In this document: one piece after another, positions 47,619 through 59,769 of the stretch
Numbering within the stretch: position 1 is the first letter of the stretch
Layout: every line of letters begins with the position of its first letter
Assembly: GCA_903813345.2 (NCBI GenBank)
Contig: CAIIXF020000005.1
Coordinates: 8,747,375-8,811,374, forward strand
From: Owenia fusiformis
Lineage: Eukaryota > Annelida > Polychaeta > Sabellida > Oweniidae
Direction: 5' to 3'
DNA length: 64,000 nucleotides
Notes under the pieces: model-generated
The model's database searches: none
What the model was told of the DNA's origin: nothing
The model's input: only the letters and a program-made list of their open reading frames with translations
Made by a program: the position numbers and the translations under genes

Positions 47619-49017
47619 CGACTTTGTTGAAATTTTAAAGGTGGGTACTTAGAAGCCTACGGTGTATCATGCGTATGTGTACATATTTTTTATGTGTATT
47701 ATCTTTATCTGAGACATCAGAACATCTTCTGCTGGTATCTCCCGGTTAACTTCCACGATGGGACAACAAGTTTGCATGCAGAATAAAAGCATGGTGGAAG
47801 TGAGACTGTAGATTTATGTGACTACCATGCAGCAATGGTTCACAACAATATTCATTTGAAACTATTCTTCGCCACTGCTCCAATTTACATAGTCGCTCAC
47901 GTATCTTCCGTAAACGACATTCCAAGGGATTTCAGCATCTTAGTCACCGACTTTCCAGTATATCACTCGCATCCTTCTTCCACCGGGAAGTTTTGGGCCG
48001 TTCTACCTCACCTCTGGGGCAATGTACTCATATTTTGTTTTTGTTTACCATCAACAAGAATAATGAAAATGAAAAAGTTACATTAACAAACAACTTCTCA
48101 AAATGCATACTAGTATATGGGTTGTCAAGACAACTGTATGTGAACCATTGCTACTAAAAGTAAAAATATATAAAATAAAAATAAATTCCTTGTCAATTTA
48201 AATTTTAGAAAATAATTATTATCACACACGAGAGAATCTTTGTAACTGAATGCAAATGTCGGATTTTCATTTATTGGCCCATAAAACAGAAAAGTCATAT
48301 ATACTGTATAAAATAAGTCAGCTTAGAAATAAATAGAATCACATATCAGGGTATGAATCAGAACGAGGACCTCGATGACATTTCGTATTGTACGTTATAA
48401 TTGATGCAATGGCATCAAGTGATTTATACTTTTTTTTGTATATTGAGTTAAATTGACAATGCAACTTTTTCTCAATCGTTGTGGTCCTTCTCAGATCATC
48501 CAATTGTTTGTGTCTTAGCTATCTGAATTGAGTAAGAAATGGAGCATAACCCAACTTGTATTCGATGTCATTATTTCTTGTCAGTGATGGATGATTAAGA
48601 CAGCTTTAACTTGTTTTCTCCAATGGTATATCACTTTTGACAGTTGATACCCATCCAACGGTTTTCACTGCAGGGATGACAGGGTCGTCGTCTTGCATCA
48701 AATCTAGAACGCCCCCCCCCCTCCACTTTACCGCCCCTTCTACATAAATAGACCTCAGTAAATATTTGCAAGAACGGTTGCTTACATATTGTCTCCGACT
48801 GGTTTTCACTTTTGTAAGGGTACCTAGATTAATTAACTGATGTCTTATGAAGGAGTTGAAGCCATATTGCGACACATATTGATAGGTAATGTAAAATAAC
48901 AAAACAAGATGAATTACAAAACATAATCCTGGATTAAAAAATGTAAATAGACTCTCTCTTGTAACCAGTTTTGATTTTCACATTTCATGCAATTTAATTA
49001 AAAAAGCAATATTATAC

Positions 49018-49112
49018 AATTCAATGCAATGCAATACAATACAATACAATGCAATACAATACAATACAATACAATACAATACAATACAATAAAATACAAT
49101 GCAATACAATAT
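49018..49112 (+). repeat. (ACAAT)n microsatellite
   Basis: About 18 units of ACAAT with GCAAT and AAAAT variants. Confidence 0.93.
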
Positions 49113-52100
49113 GATATAATGTAATGTTATGTAATACGATACAAAATACTTTATAATGTTCGCCTAATAAATCACTATTCAAAATTTTGCTATACTTCAG
49201 AATTATGCATATTTCTAGCGCTTTTTTTTAACTTTTACTCAGTGAAAACAAATCTTAAACTGCATTTTTCTTGTAATTAATAATAATAATTATCAAATTA
49301 ATTTGATCACATTTAGTTGACACAATCATCAAGCAAATAAACACTCAATTATTTAATTATGATTATTTAAATGAGACAATAGAGCATTGACTGCGAGTGG
49401 ATTATATCAATTTTCTCCCTGGGAGGGCGGAGTGCGACCTGCTAGCGTCTACCCGCAAAGTCACCAGAACAAAAAACTACCACCGAGTTAACTTTCTAAA
49501 CTTAAAAAGATTAAATATTGGTGAAGTACTTAATGAATGGGTTGAATAAATGTCAAAATAACACTCCGAGTTAGCAGAAATGCAAGAAATAATACGTCTT
49601 ATTTTACAGGTTTAAGAGTTATTCTGTAAATTAGCTTGATTTGAGGTGTACTTTCTATAAGAACACCCCCAGGTGGAAGATTATGTCTGATCAGCCTGAA
49701 ACCAAACCCATCCTGGTAGAGGTGCCGTCTTGATTAAATTCTACGTTTTTTGTCCAGTTATTAGACATGGTAAACAAGGGATATCAACCGTTCTTGGGAA
49801 GATGTTCAGAACATATTTAAAGAATCGTAAGACATGTGTTGTTTTAAAGGAATAAGCAAGTACAGAGAGTCAAAAAAATATTCAAAGATTTTTTAAAAAA
49901 TACAAACCTATTTCTTGTAAAAAAGAATCGGGATATCTTATGCAATATAGAAGTTATTGAAGATTAAAGGCGAAGAAATGTCCAAGACATGAAAAGGGGA
50001 ATACGCTTCAAAATAGAAGAATTGTGCCAAAATAAAATCAGAACTTTCGGACTTTTTATCATATAAAAATTGTAAAATTGTGATGTTTTTCGAAACTTAC
50101 TCTCATCTCTTCACTATCCATTCTAATTTCTACATCTGACTGTCAAGAGATGAAAACTTAAAACGGTGATGGCCGTAATACATTTTCTCCTAGACTCACT
50201 TTTAAATGTAAAATGGTAAAATGACGAAGAATAGAAGAATATTAACGTACCTGAAATATTGGAAAATTTCTAAATTTCAACATAGAAATATCGAACCATT
50301 TTAAATAATTTAATTCATGATGTAAGATGTTTCAAGAATAAAAAATGAACTTGAAACGTAGATGGTATTGGTATTGGTAGGAAAACTGAGTTTCTTTATT
50401 TCTATATTTATTCATTGAAGTTCAAATTTAATTGTGACATAAGCAAAGTTTTTGACTATGTTCAACTTTTGTTTTTAAAAGTATCGTATCAACTCCGTTG
50501 TTTCCCTCTTTGCTTCCAATGTATCGCGTTTCGTCTACGTTTGTATCAATTATATCCTCATGTGAATGTGGAGAGAAAAACAACAAACTCGCGTGGCGTT
50601 TGTAAAATTGAAACACGATTTTCTTGACAGCGAGAAAAACAATCAGATAATTTTAGTATCAATTACTGAAACAAAAAATGAAGGCAATACCTCATGTGAT
50701 GTTCAATTGACTTGTGTAATCTACGTTTGACTGTAAATAAACACTTCAGAATTAAAAATAGGATATTGAGACAATATAGTACAAACATTAAGTGTATTAA
50801 TAGATGTTTTGCGAATTTGCCACCACCCTCGATGATTTAAAATGTTAAGCCCTGAAGACCATATTTTAGGGGATATTTCCAATATACGAAATTAGAGTTA
50901 CCCATTTTTTGTAAAATCGTATAGAGTCAATTTTTGTGAACTCTGACTTGCAAAGAATGGAAATATAGTTAACCCACTGACCTTGTGACTAGAAAATTTG
51001 AACTCTTTAACTACGGATCCTGAACTATTCATTCAGAAAATCGGACCAATGCTTTAAATTGATAAAACAACAGTTAGCGTTTATTTATGTTGGATTTCTA
51101 TATCCTTTCCAACACACGACTGCCTCTTTGTACCACCTTTTAAACAGTTTTCTATAATTAGGGGGCATAGTCTATTCAACCAGAAATGCTCAAGATTGTG
51201 CCCAAGAAATCATAAAGCAGAGAATATGTTTGGAGACTTTAAGGGCCTGATTAAGCCTGTAAAATTCTGCCAAAGGCGCACTTGAGTTGACCCTTCATCT
51301 TTCAGTTGATAACAATATAGGAGGTGTATTGAATATAATGAGAGTGGATTTTAGTAATTAATAAGACCAAATACCTAATTACATTTCAGAGAATCTCATT
51401 ATGTTTCCAAAATTTATTTTACCTGAATAACTTCCATGCTTGTGTTTTCAAGCTGTTGCCAAATATGATAATCTATTTCATTAGCTCATGGTGAATTGTT
51501 AGCTATTGTATCGATGTCGTTCTGATTTTGGTAATCCCTCGTAGATCACATTCAAAATTCAATTTGAGTTATTTCAATAAATTGTTTAATTATATATTAA
51601 ATTGTTATAATGGTCGTATTGATTATGAGTCTTTAGAAAAATCAGAAATTCAACTCCAGTCCTGTAATCTTATCTCAATTCAATACAAACCATGACAAAA
51701 TGATAATTTTCAAATTTGATGATTGAGGAATTGAGACGTAAGATTGACAAGAGATGTTTCAGGGTGAATAAAGCTTATTAGTGTCTTAATTAATACTCGT
51801 AGTTATTAATGTTCCAAAGTTTCTCTTCCAACCGCAAGTGAGCGCTAGCCGAACTTCAACAATCTAGGGGGTATTATCAAAAGTGAAGATTTTCAGAGGA
51901 GATCGAGAGCTGTAAAACGATCGAGATGCGGCTAACGATTAAAAACTCTTTTATCGCCACAGGTATCCATGTGAGTGAAAAAATATTGCAAGTGTTTATG
52001 TAGCCCCCGGGATGTAGCCATTACTGAATGTGTTATTGCATTTTGAATCAATTCAAATATAAGACAATATGTCTCCTTATCTTATAATACTGGAATATTG

Positions 52101-52557
52101 AGTGTCACCTTTACCAAATTCATTTGGTGGGCGGGACATGGGCACTAGGCTTGGCACGCGACCATACATAGGCTTAAAGTATCACTTCTTCCTCATGAAG
52201 TCTCATTTTATCACATTGCAACTTGTTTGACTTCAAATTAGACATTTCTGATTAGTCCCAGCGACAGATTCCTTAAAAGTGCCCAAGAAAAACAGATTGA
52301 AATTCATCCCTTTATTACAACCTACTTAGCATTTACGATGTGATTGGATCCCGGGGATTGGATACTTATAAGATGGTTACAACTAGGAGGAATCGGTGAT
52401 ACGAAGTTGCAGGATTTCCCATTTATTTGATTGTTAACTATTTTCTCTGGTTGGGTGTACTTGAGACGATGTTGCAGAAGACGTAAAAGAATCCAACATC
52501 ATTATACCTGGAGTCAAGACATACAAATAACAGAATCTAATTAGTAACCGGAAAAAG

Positions 52558-55500
52558 ATGACCAGCGAAATGAGGTACTAGTTTGGAACGCATTGTATAT
52601 ATAGTTAAAATCATAATAAAATAACAAAAAAACTTGATTGATATCTATTCTTAATGTAATAATTTTTTTATCACAAAGTTTATTCATAAGGATAGGTCAA
52701 ACGATGTACCATATGAAGTTTACAATTCGAAGATACTTTTAAAACTTTAAAATGATTATTTAGGTCTACAGATTATGAGTCGCACCAGGCTGTCGGATGC
52801 GAGGATGTCTGGAGGGAAGACGAACGACCCCTGGTGGAGAACGATTATTCTCGCACAGCTGACATCGGGGTGGGGACTAATTTTCCTCCACTGTGCCCCC
52901 TCGAATTGGACTCACTGTCAAATTTTTACCCCATAGGACCATGTACGCCTAATTATAAGTGAGTTACATAAGTTATGTATATTAATCTTCAATTTTCTTT
53001 TGTAAACTTTTGCCGTTTTTATATTATTTCAATTCATGTTCTTTTTGCGTTTTATCTACTTTAAACTAAGCTGCAATTTAAAAACCGAGATTGTGTTTTG
53101 TTTCTTGGAATAGCTGCCAACTTTAAGGTCTCTATCTCCATACCATCGGGTGCATTGGATTTATTCCGGTTACACCAAACATGTTGCATTGCTTATTTTA
53201 TTCTTCGACTATGGTTTTAGGAGATCATACCCAAACAAAAAGAGTTTGTATATTACATAAACTATTTTTCATGGGTCTCAGACGCTGTTCGCTCAACTTA
53301 CAATTCCAAATAAAATATTTGTTAATATTATGTCAAAGAGTGGTTTGGAATTTGAAAAAACAATATTGAACATGTGTAACAAATAATATTTGTTGTTAGT
53401 ATCAACTGGGAACGAATTCCGTGTCAGTATTCTATGTTCAGATTTCACACTCGTTTGATCTCCTTAAAAATGAACAAATCGGGGAATTCTTTATAAGCTT
53501 TAAATAGGGTATTAATTGATTTATCGAAGATGATGCGGCGTTACATCTTTATAGATAACTTTTTTATGTTCTTGGTGAACGCGCGGACGCCAAAGAAAAA
53601 GTTTGTGTGTATAAGGAATTTTAGCGTAAAATTTTATGCCGCAAACTTTCCATTTGATTAACTGAATTAAATTAAATGTACATTAAGTGATTATCTTTTT
53701 ATTTTGTCAGTAAATCGTAGAATCAAGTATTCTATGCTTAACATCAAGTGTTTTGTGTTTGTGAATGGTTACTTTAGTTCTTTTCACACTGGAAGTGAAT
53801 AACTTCTACTTCTTTCTCGTTAATTTAGCATCAAGAGTATATTGTAACAGTAGCACAACTAAACACCATTTACAGACTAAAGCAAACCACTCAATTAAAG
53901 GAATTAGGATTGCAAAAAATCAATGACTATTTAAGCGATTGGACATAGCTCAGCTCCTCAAAAATAGGTAATAGATTTTACTAAGTATAATTGCTTTTAA
54001 TATAAAAAGAGAAAGAATAACAATTTGTCTTGGAGATTTTTGTCTTTGTTTTAGCAAAAAAGAAAAGTCAAAATGCGTTTATTGTTCAATATTCATAAAA
54101 CAAAATTAATTATTTTTTGTACTCAAATTGCAAGCATTGACATTTGCATTTCAAGAATAGACGCTCATTACTATTTACAAACCGTTATGGCAAAAAGTAA
54201 ATATATCTTATAATTTATTTGTGTGCCTATAATTATTAAAAAGAAGAAACATTTTTCTAGTACTGAATCCAAAGAAACAAAAGTTCATCATCGTGTTGGG
54301 CAGGGTGTGTTGGGTGAGTGTGCAAGTGCCGTAGCTACGTGTACGCAAAATACGCACATGCGTAAATGACCACCACTCAATTAATTGTTTAAGAGAAAAA
54401 TATAATTATGTTTGTAAAGTATGCATAAATAAAATCGATCTTCAATGAATTAAGGTTTTATGTATTTTCAATATTATTACACATTCGATTTCGAGCGATT
54501 TTTTTGTGAATAAGTACATTAGATTAATAATTACTGAACGGCTAAAATATGTTTGATTTCTCAAAATTAAGCATGAATGACCGTCGTTCAACAGACTCGG
54601 ATTAAAGTATATAGGAATGAGATTACGGTAAAGAAGTACTTGCATACGTTTCTTCATTTTTTCATCGAGGTCTGTTATATTTTTCAACAAAGCTTTCCAG
54701 GTTGAAGTCCTTCTGGTTTCACGTGCAATGATAATTTGAAATCAAGCACGCCTATACAGTGTATTACAACACACATACCACGAGGCAGTTACCTTCCCGG
54801 GATTACCTTGCCCAAATCAAATCTAAAAATGTTCGCGTGTAGACGTTTGCAAGTGCGAGACGATTGTCGTTGTTTTGTTAATGGTTATTCGAATATAATT
54901 GAGAAATGGATTTACTAGTCATGTTCATGTTTCATTCATGTAAAATATTAGAACAAATTGTACATTTTTGACTAGTTGTGAGTGTTGACACCTAAGCAGT
55001 CTAGTCTCGTGTGTTAGGCTGTGGTCGAGTGTGCGGAGGGATATGGAGGTCCCGCGTTCGAGTCCCAGGTATTACATTGTAAATAATAACACTCGGTCCG
55101 AAGGTCCAACCGGATGCCGGCCCTTGGCTTGGACGGATCCTCTTTTGCCTGGAGACAGATTGTGAGACTGTAGGTTGGTTCCTCCACTGACGGGGTATAG
55201 GAGACGCCGGGAGTCATAAATGGCTTTTCACAAGTTACTATTTTCAGACTGCGATTCAAATATAACTAGATAGGGTATTAACGAGAAGAACTTTCTTCAA
55301 TAAATTCGAATGACTTTTGACTTCATGCAATGATGAATTACTGAATATCTCAACAATTATAAATTGAAAGCTTTTTTAACATATAAATCATGATTTGTAG
55401 AATGATTTGGCAATTCAAAAGATTTGTGTATTGAATAATTGTGTACACCCCTCAAAATAACATAGAAAATATATTCCTCGTCGACTCACGTTTTAAAACC

Positions 55501-56703
55501 GTACTTTAACTGAAATTAACAAATACATGTCAAATAGCCTGACCATTGAACTTACAGAACTATATTGTATGTGGCCTTTATATTTACCATTGGGATTTTA
55601 TTTGTTTCAGAGACTTCACTATATTTAAGGAGAAGGGACCACACGATATCGCAGACGCATTGCTTTCCCTCAAGCACGCTGTCGTTCATCCCTCAATGAC
55701 CGGTCAATTATCCCCCATCTCACCGGGTCTACCCTACCCCCAGACTACACCAACAACCGGGGGATTCCACCACACAGCAGGATCTGGCCCTAACATGCAG
55801 GCATGCGGCGCCTGGTCCTCCAGTCCCGGTGGGTACGGTCAGTACATTGACCAAGCAGTCCCTCATCATCAGCCTCAACCGGGGATGTTTCCTTCCATGA
55901 GCGTCAATCTGTCGATGAGCATGAACGTTGGTATGCCCCATGGTCTTGCGCCCCAGTACAACGTTGGAACTCAAGAACAATGGTGCCCTCCACCCGTTCC
56001 GCCCCTCGATAACATTCAGCAACAACCACAATATAATAACAACAACAACAACAACAACACATATCAACAGACCCAATATACTTATAATCCAAATAGCAAC
56101 ACATATAGCGCTTCATATTCGTTCTCCCATCATCACGATATGACGGAGAACATGCGCACAGTGTACCGAACGAACGAGCGATTCAAGGACATCACAAAGA
56201 TGTACGCATCCAGTACGTTGAAGCGATCCCGTTTGCACCCGAAAGGTCAAATGCGAGGGACATTCGGAGAGAACGGAAAGGTGAATATGTGTAGGATATG
56301 CGGAAAGATGTACGCGCGGCCGAGTACCTTGAAGACGCACATGAGAACGCACTCGGGGGAAAAACCCTACCGATGTGGAACCTGCCATAAATCCTTCTCA
56401 CAGGCCGCCAATCTTACTGCACATTCCCGCACTCATAGCGGTGAAAAGCCATTCCGGTGTCCGATGTGCAATCGACGGTTCTCACAAAGCTCATCCGTCA
56501 CGACACACATGCGGACACATTCTGGGGAGCGTCCCTACCGATGTCGCCTCTGTAAGAAGGCTTTCTCCGACAGCTCGACGCTTACCAAGCATCTCCGGAT
56601 TCACAGTGGAGAGAAGCCATACCAATGTAAACTCTGTCTTTTGCGGTTCTCACAGTCCGGCAATCTCAATAGGCACATGAGAGTACACACGAATAACAAT
56701 TGA
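52558..56703 (+). CDS. gl: Glass-like transcription factor with five C2H2 zinc fingers
   Basis: Three coding exons are proposed: 52558-52574 (six residues, tentative), 52764-52958 and 55611-56703; they join in frame to 434 residues. The last exon encodes five adjacent C2H2 fingers from [20 protein letters not shown] to [18 protein letters not shown], joined by H(S/T)GE(K/R)P linkers. The finger order and contacts ([45 protein letters not shown]) match Drosophila Glass essentially finger by finger. Glass is the zinc-finger factor needed for photoreceptor differentiation in flies; a role in photoreceptors here is inferred. Ahead of the fingers is a Pro/Gln/Met-rich region with a run of eight Asn. 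Exon 2 carries acidic residues and CPLEFDSL... -type sequence that in frame leads to DFTIFKEKG. The start and exon 1 are the weakest part: ATG ACC AGC then donor at 52575. Confidence 0.88.
55008..55220 (+). mobile_element. tRNA-derived SINE
   Basis: GCTGTGGTCGAGTGTGCGGA resembles a tRNA A box (TGGTCGAGTG) and, 30 bp on, CGTTCGAGTCCC is a strong B box. A GC-richer body follows (GGATGCCGGCCCTTGGCTTG, GACGGGGTATAGGAGACGCC), unlike the AT-rich surroundings. It lies in the intron before the zinc-finger exon. Confidence 0.65.
56035..56061 (+). repeat. AAC trinucleotide run encoding polyasparagine
   Basis: AATAACAACAACAACAACAA codes for eight consecutive Asn in the linker of the Glass-like protein; a likely length-polymorphic site. 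Confidence 0.85.
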
Positions 56704-56863
56704 ACACCATAACTCGTCTGGACTCGCTTCACTGAACTCTATCAATTACAATGCACTCGTGCCTTCATGACTATTATGTCCAATTTTCTGTTTTTACAGG
56801 ATCCTTGTACCGTTTCTCTTAGAATGATACACCAATGACATGTATTAGATGATTCACCATACC

Positions 56864-56869
56864 AATAAA
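56864..56869 (+). other. Probable polyadenylation signal of the glass-like gene
   Basis: AATAAA about 160 bp after the stop codon. Confidence 0.55.
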
Positions 56870-57789
56870 GTTGTGATATTCAAGATGGAATAATATGTTA
56901 ACATATTTAAAACTATGCCCCTAACTCAGTGTTTTTCATAGAATTGAGACTATTTATGATATTTACAAAAATTGCCAATTTTGTTTACAGTTACCTAAGG
57001 TACGACATCACTGTATCCATGGTTTTTAGAAATTCTTAACTTTACATGTTTTTGTTCATGACCCTGTTCCACTAATTCAATTGCTTCAACAAAATGTCAT
57101 TTCAAATTGTTTCAATGACATGTAATTGAAAATATATTATACAAGCGAGGGCAAGAAATATTTTTTAATAGTATACTGTCAAAGATACTGCCAAAGATAC
57201 TGTCAACTCTGAAGAAACAGCAACACTGTACAAAAATAGTATTAATACATTAAAAATCAAATTATAATAGGCCTATGAAAAATGTTTTTGTTTAATGTGA
57301 AATAAATGTGGTAATTTGTCCTAATATACAATTTTAAAGGTGAGAATGTCAGCTACATGACCTGCTGGTTACAAAATTGTATTATTATCCATTTCTTAAT
57401 TATTTTTTGGATAAATTCAAGCTAGTGAGAATTAAACCAACCAAGTCAATGTATCATAGGTTCTTTGATTTACCAAAAGGTGGCATGTCAAAAATGAGAC
57501 AAATTCTTTTGAGACTAGTTTTCTCAATAATAAAAGCATCTACTACAGACCATTAATATTTATGACACTTTACATAGATGGATATAACATAAATAGTGAA
57601 AATATCCAAATACAGAAAAATAAAAAAATTAAATAACAGGAAATATTTTTTAAATTCATTAATCATAATATCATATTATATTTTAAAAAAATTATATTTC
57701 ATTTCTCATCTCTATATAATACAAAAACAATTAGATTTACTAATATACTTGTATATTGCTTCTCAGTTCTCATCCAAATACACTAGATA

Positions 57790-58199
57790 CACGCGGTCCT
57801 AACTTCGACCGTTAATTTGAATTTTTGACCTACCAGATGCTCGAAAATCAAAGATTGCAAGTCTCATACTGCACCGTTTTTCTTCAATATATTATACCAT
57901 TAAAAGCAAAACAAAATTGCCTTTCTGTCGGTGCATTACTTTATTGTAAAGAGTCCCTCGTTCTAGCAGCGTTTTGGCCCCCAGCTGTTAGAAGGCCTTC
58001 CTACAGCTGGGGACCAAAATGCCGCTGGAAGTAGGGACTCTGTTTAAGAGAATAATGTACCAACAGAAAGGAATTTTTGTTATGCTTTGAATGCAACAAG
58101 TTTGAAGACAAACGGTGCAGTATGAGACTCGTAATCCTTGATTTTCAAACATCCAGTAGATCAAAAATTCAAATTAACGGTCGAAGTTAGTACCGCGTG
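57790..58199. mobile_element. Foldback element, 410 bp, 5 bp target duplication
   Basis: CACGCGGTCCTAACTTCGAC at 57790 is mirrored by GTCGAAGTTAGTACCGCGTG ending 58199. Complementary arms extend almost to the centre near 57993, where CAGCTGTTAGAAGG meets CCTTCCTACAGCTG. AGATA flanks both sides (57785-57789 and 58200-58204). No ORF. Confidence 0.88.
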
Positions 58200-58208
58200 A
58201 GATAATAC

Positions 58209-58259
58209 TTATCGATTCCTACGACCACTTTAGAAACATAATGGGGGCCGTAGGATAAG
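58209..58259. mobile_element. Short element with hAT-like TTATCG ends
   Basis: CTTATCGATTCCTACGACCA at the left resembles the terminus of the 508 bp element at 28726-29233, and CCGTAGGATAAG at the right is its rough inverse. Only about 50 bp; a relic or a very short derivative. Confidence 0.45.
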
Positions 58260-58638
58260 ACAAGGTAATACAATTTCATCAAAAATTTCTAACAAACACT
58301 AATCTAATTATAAGAATATATTTTTGTTAATTTCACCATCTAAATAACAAAGAAAATGCTGATTGAATTGTCAATTATGCATATTGCAAATTAATAATTT
58401 TACTTTTGATATCAATAGGTGATACCAAAGTTCTAAAACATTCCTCAAAAAGCAAAATACTGATGGACTTGTTGCCAGTAAAAATAATCTAAATTTTCAT
58501 GGCATTGTCTGAAACTTGATTGACAGCGACTTCAATTGATTTACATGTTAGGGTTGCCATATTAAGTATTATGTAATGCATACTATTGACAAATGATAAG
58601 ACCCATATTCTTCATACATGGTTCAATTAATAAATGTA

Positions 58639-58982
58639 CAGGGTGCCAAATTTTGTTAGTACCTCAGCGTAAATACTCGCATCTGATTGGTCAATTAGCG
58701 GTCAACATTTTTGCCTGTACCCCACCTGTGCATCATGGGATGACCGAATGGAGAGGTCAACAATTGTATGATGCTCTCCCCCTGTAACTTTAACATCCAC
58801 ATAATGTTGCATAACTTTTTTGTCTGCAAGATATCTGAGTTGATCTTTACCACATTTAAACTAGGCTTCATGGAGCAACTCTACAAGAAGTTTCAGATGA
58901 CTAGCTCAACTAGATGTAATTCTATGCTCAAAATTTCATACCCTTGAAATTAAGGGCGAGAACATGTTTATTTGACACCCTG
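58639..58982. mobile_element. TIR element with CAGGGTGCC/GACACCCTG ends and TA flanks
   Basis: TACAGGGTGCCAAATTTTG at the left and GTTTATTTGACACCCTGTA at the right form short inverted ends about 345 bp apart, both bordered by TA. No transposase ORF. Confidence 0.55.
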
Positions 58983-59616
58983 TACATGTACAATTGTATT
59001 GTAGAAAGGAATGTGCTGAATACAACAGCAGTTCCTGCATACTCGCAAATATTAGTGCCTGCAATAGCTACCCTAAATTACCCTGCTTGGTCCATGGCCC
59101 AAGGTCAATCTTTGGTTGAGTATAAAAGATTGTTATCAAAATAAATGTCTTTGTGAACCCCCTTTCCTTCCATTGAGATCTCATGAAATCACATAGTTTC
59201 ATTCTGTATATGTGCGTATGTTCTTTGTGCAATAATTGTACCCTTTATTTACTTATTTATATATTTAATGATTATATCTATCGGGGCTCGAAATCAAATT
59301 TCCGTAACCATATTACTCCTAAACCATATGCCCAAATAAAGTGTTATATGCACAAAAATATATGATTTGTATTGCATGTGTGGTAAAGAGAGGCTCTAAA
59401 TCACGTTTCTAATACCACAGTATTCCTTAACAATGAGTCTACATAATTATGAATGTGCATCACTGGCTATGTGTATAAAATAGCCCATGCAAAAATATGT
59501 TCAATTATAAGTACTTTTGATCAGCCTGAGTAAATGACTAAAAATCCTTATTGTTTTATAACCACGTGTTAGTCAACTAATATATCACTAAGAAGACCAC
59601 TACTTTATTACATGTA

Positions 59617-59696
59617 CAGGGTGTTCCTAAAGTAAGATGGAAACTACTGTAAATATATATGAATCTAGCTATTCATCTTACTTTATGATCACCCTG
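59617..59696. mobile_element. 80 bp hairpin MITE with CAGGGTGT ends and TA flanks
   Basis: CAGGGTGTTCCTAAAGTAAG pairs with CTTACTTTATGATCACCCTG. TA lies on both sides. Related single ends occur at 44573, 45472, 58637 and 60408. Confidence 0.75.
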
Positions 59697-59769
59697 TATA
59701 TTTCAATGATCATTGTCTTGAAATTATCGCTGTTACAAACACTGGAAGGGTCCCATTTCATAATTGTAT

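Larger units (their letters stand above)
43307..52557. other. Gene-poor interval between OAT and the glass-like gene
   Basis: No coding exon is supported. It contains the OAT 3' UTR, two TACAGGGTGTCC element ends (44573 and 45472, same orientation), an irregular GGTATGGCAATGG repeat region (47195-47355), a hairpin CTGAGACTAACAT/ATGTTAGTCTCAG (about 47462-47500), and two microsatellites. The stretch 49.4-52.5 kb, which would include glass upstream regulation, has little repeat content. Confidence 0.5.
56704..59769. other. Convergent spacer between glass-like and acyl-CoA synthetase genes
   Basis: It holds the two 3' UTRs and three foldback or TIR elements listed separately. The rest is AT-rich with no supported exon. 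Confidence 0.5.

Noticed and set aside
55729-56401. Several open frames opposite or out of frame with the zinc-finger exon
   Set aside because: Shadows of the Glass-like coding sequence; the plus-frame five-finger array is unmistakable.
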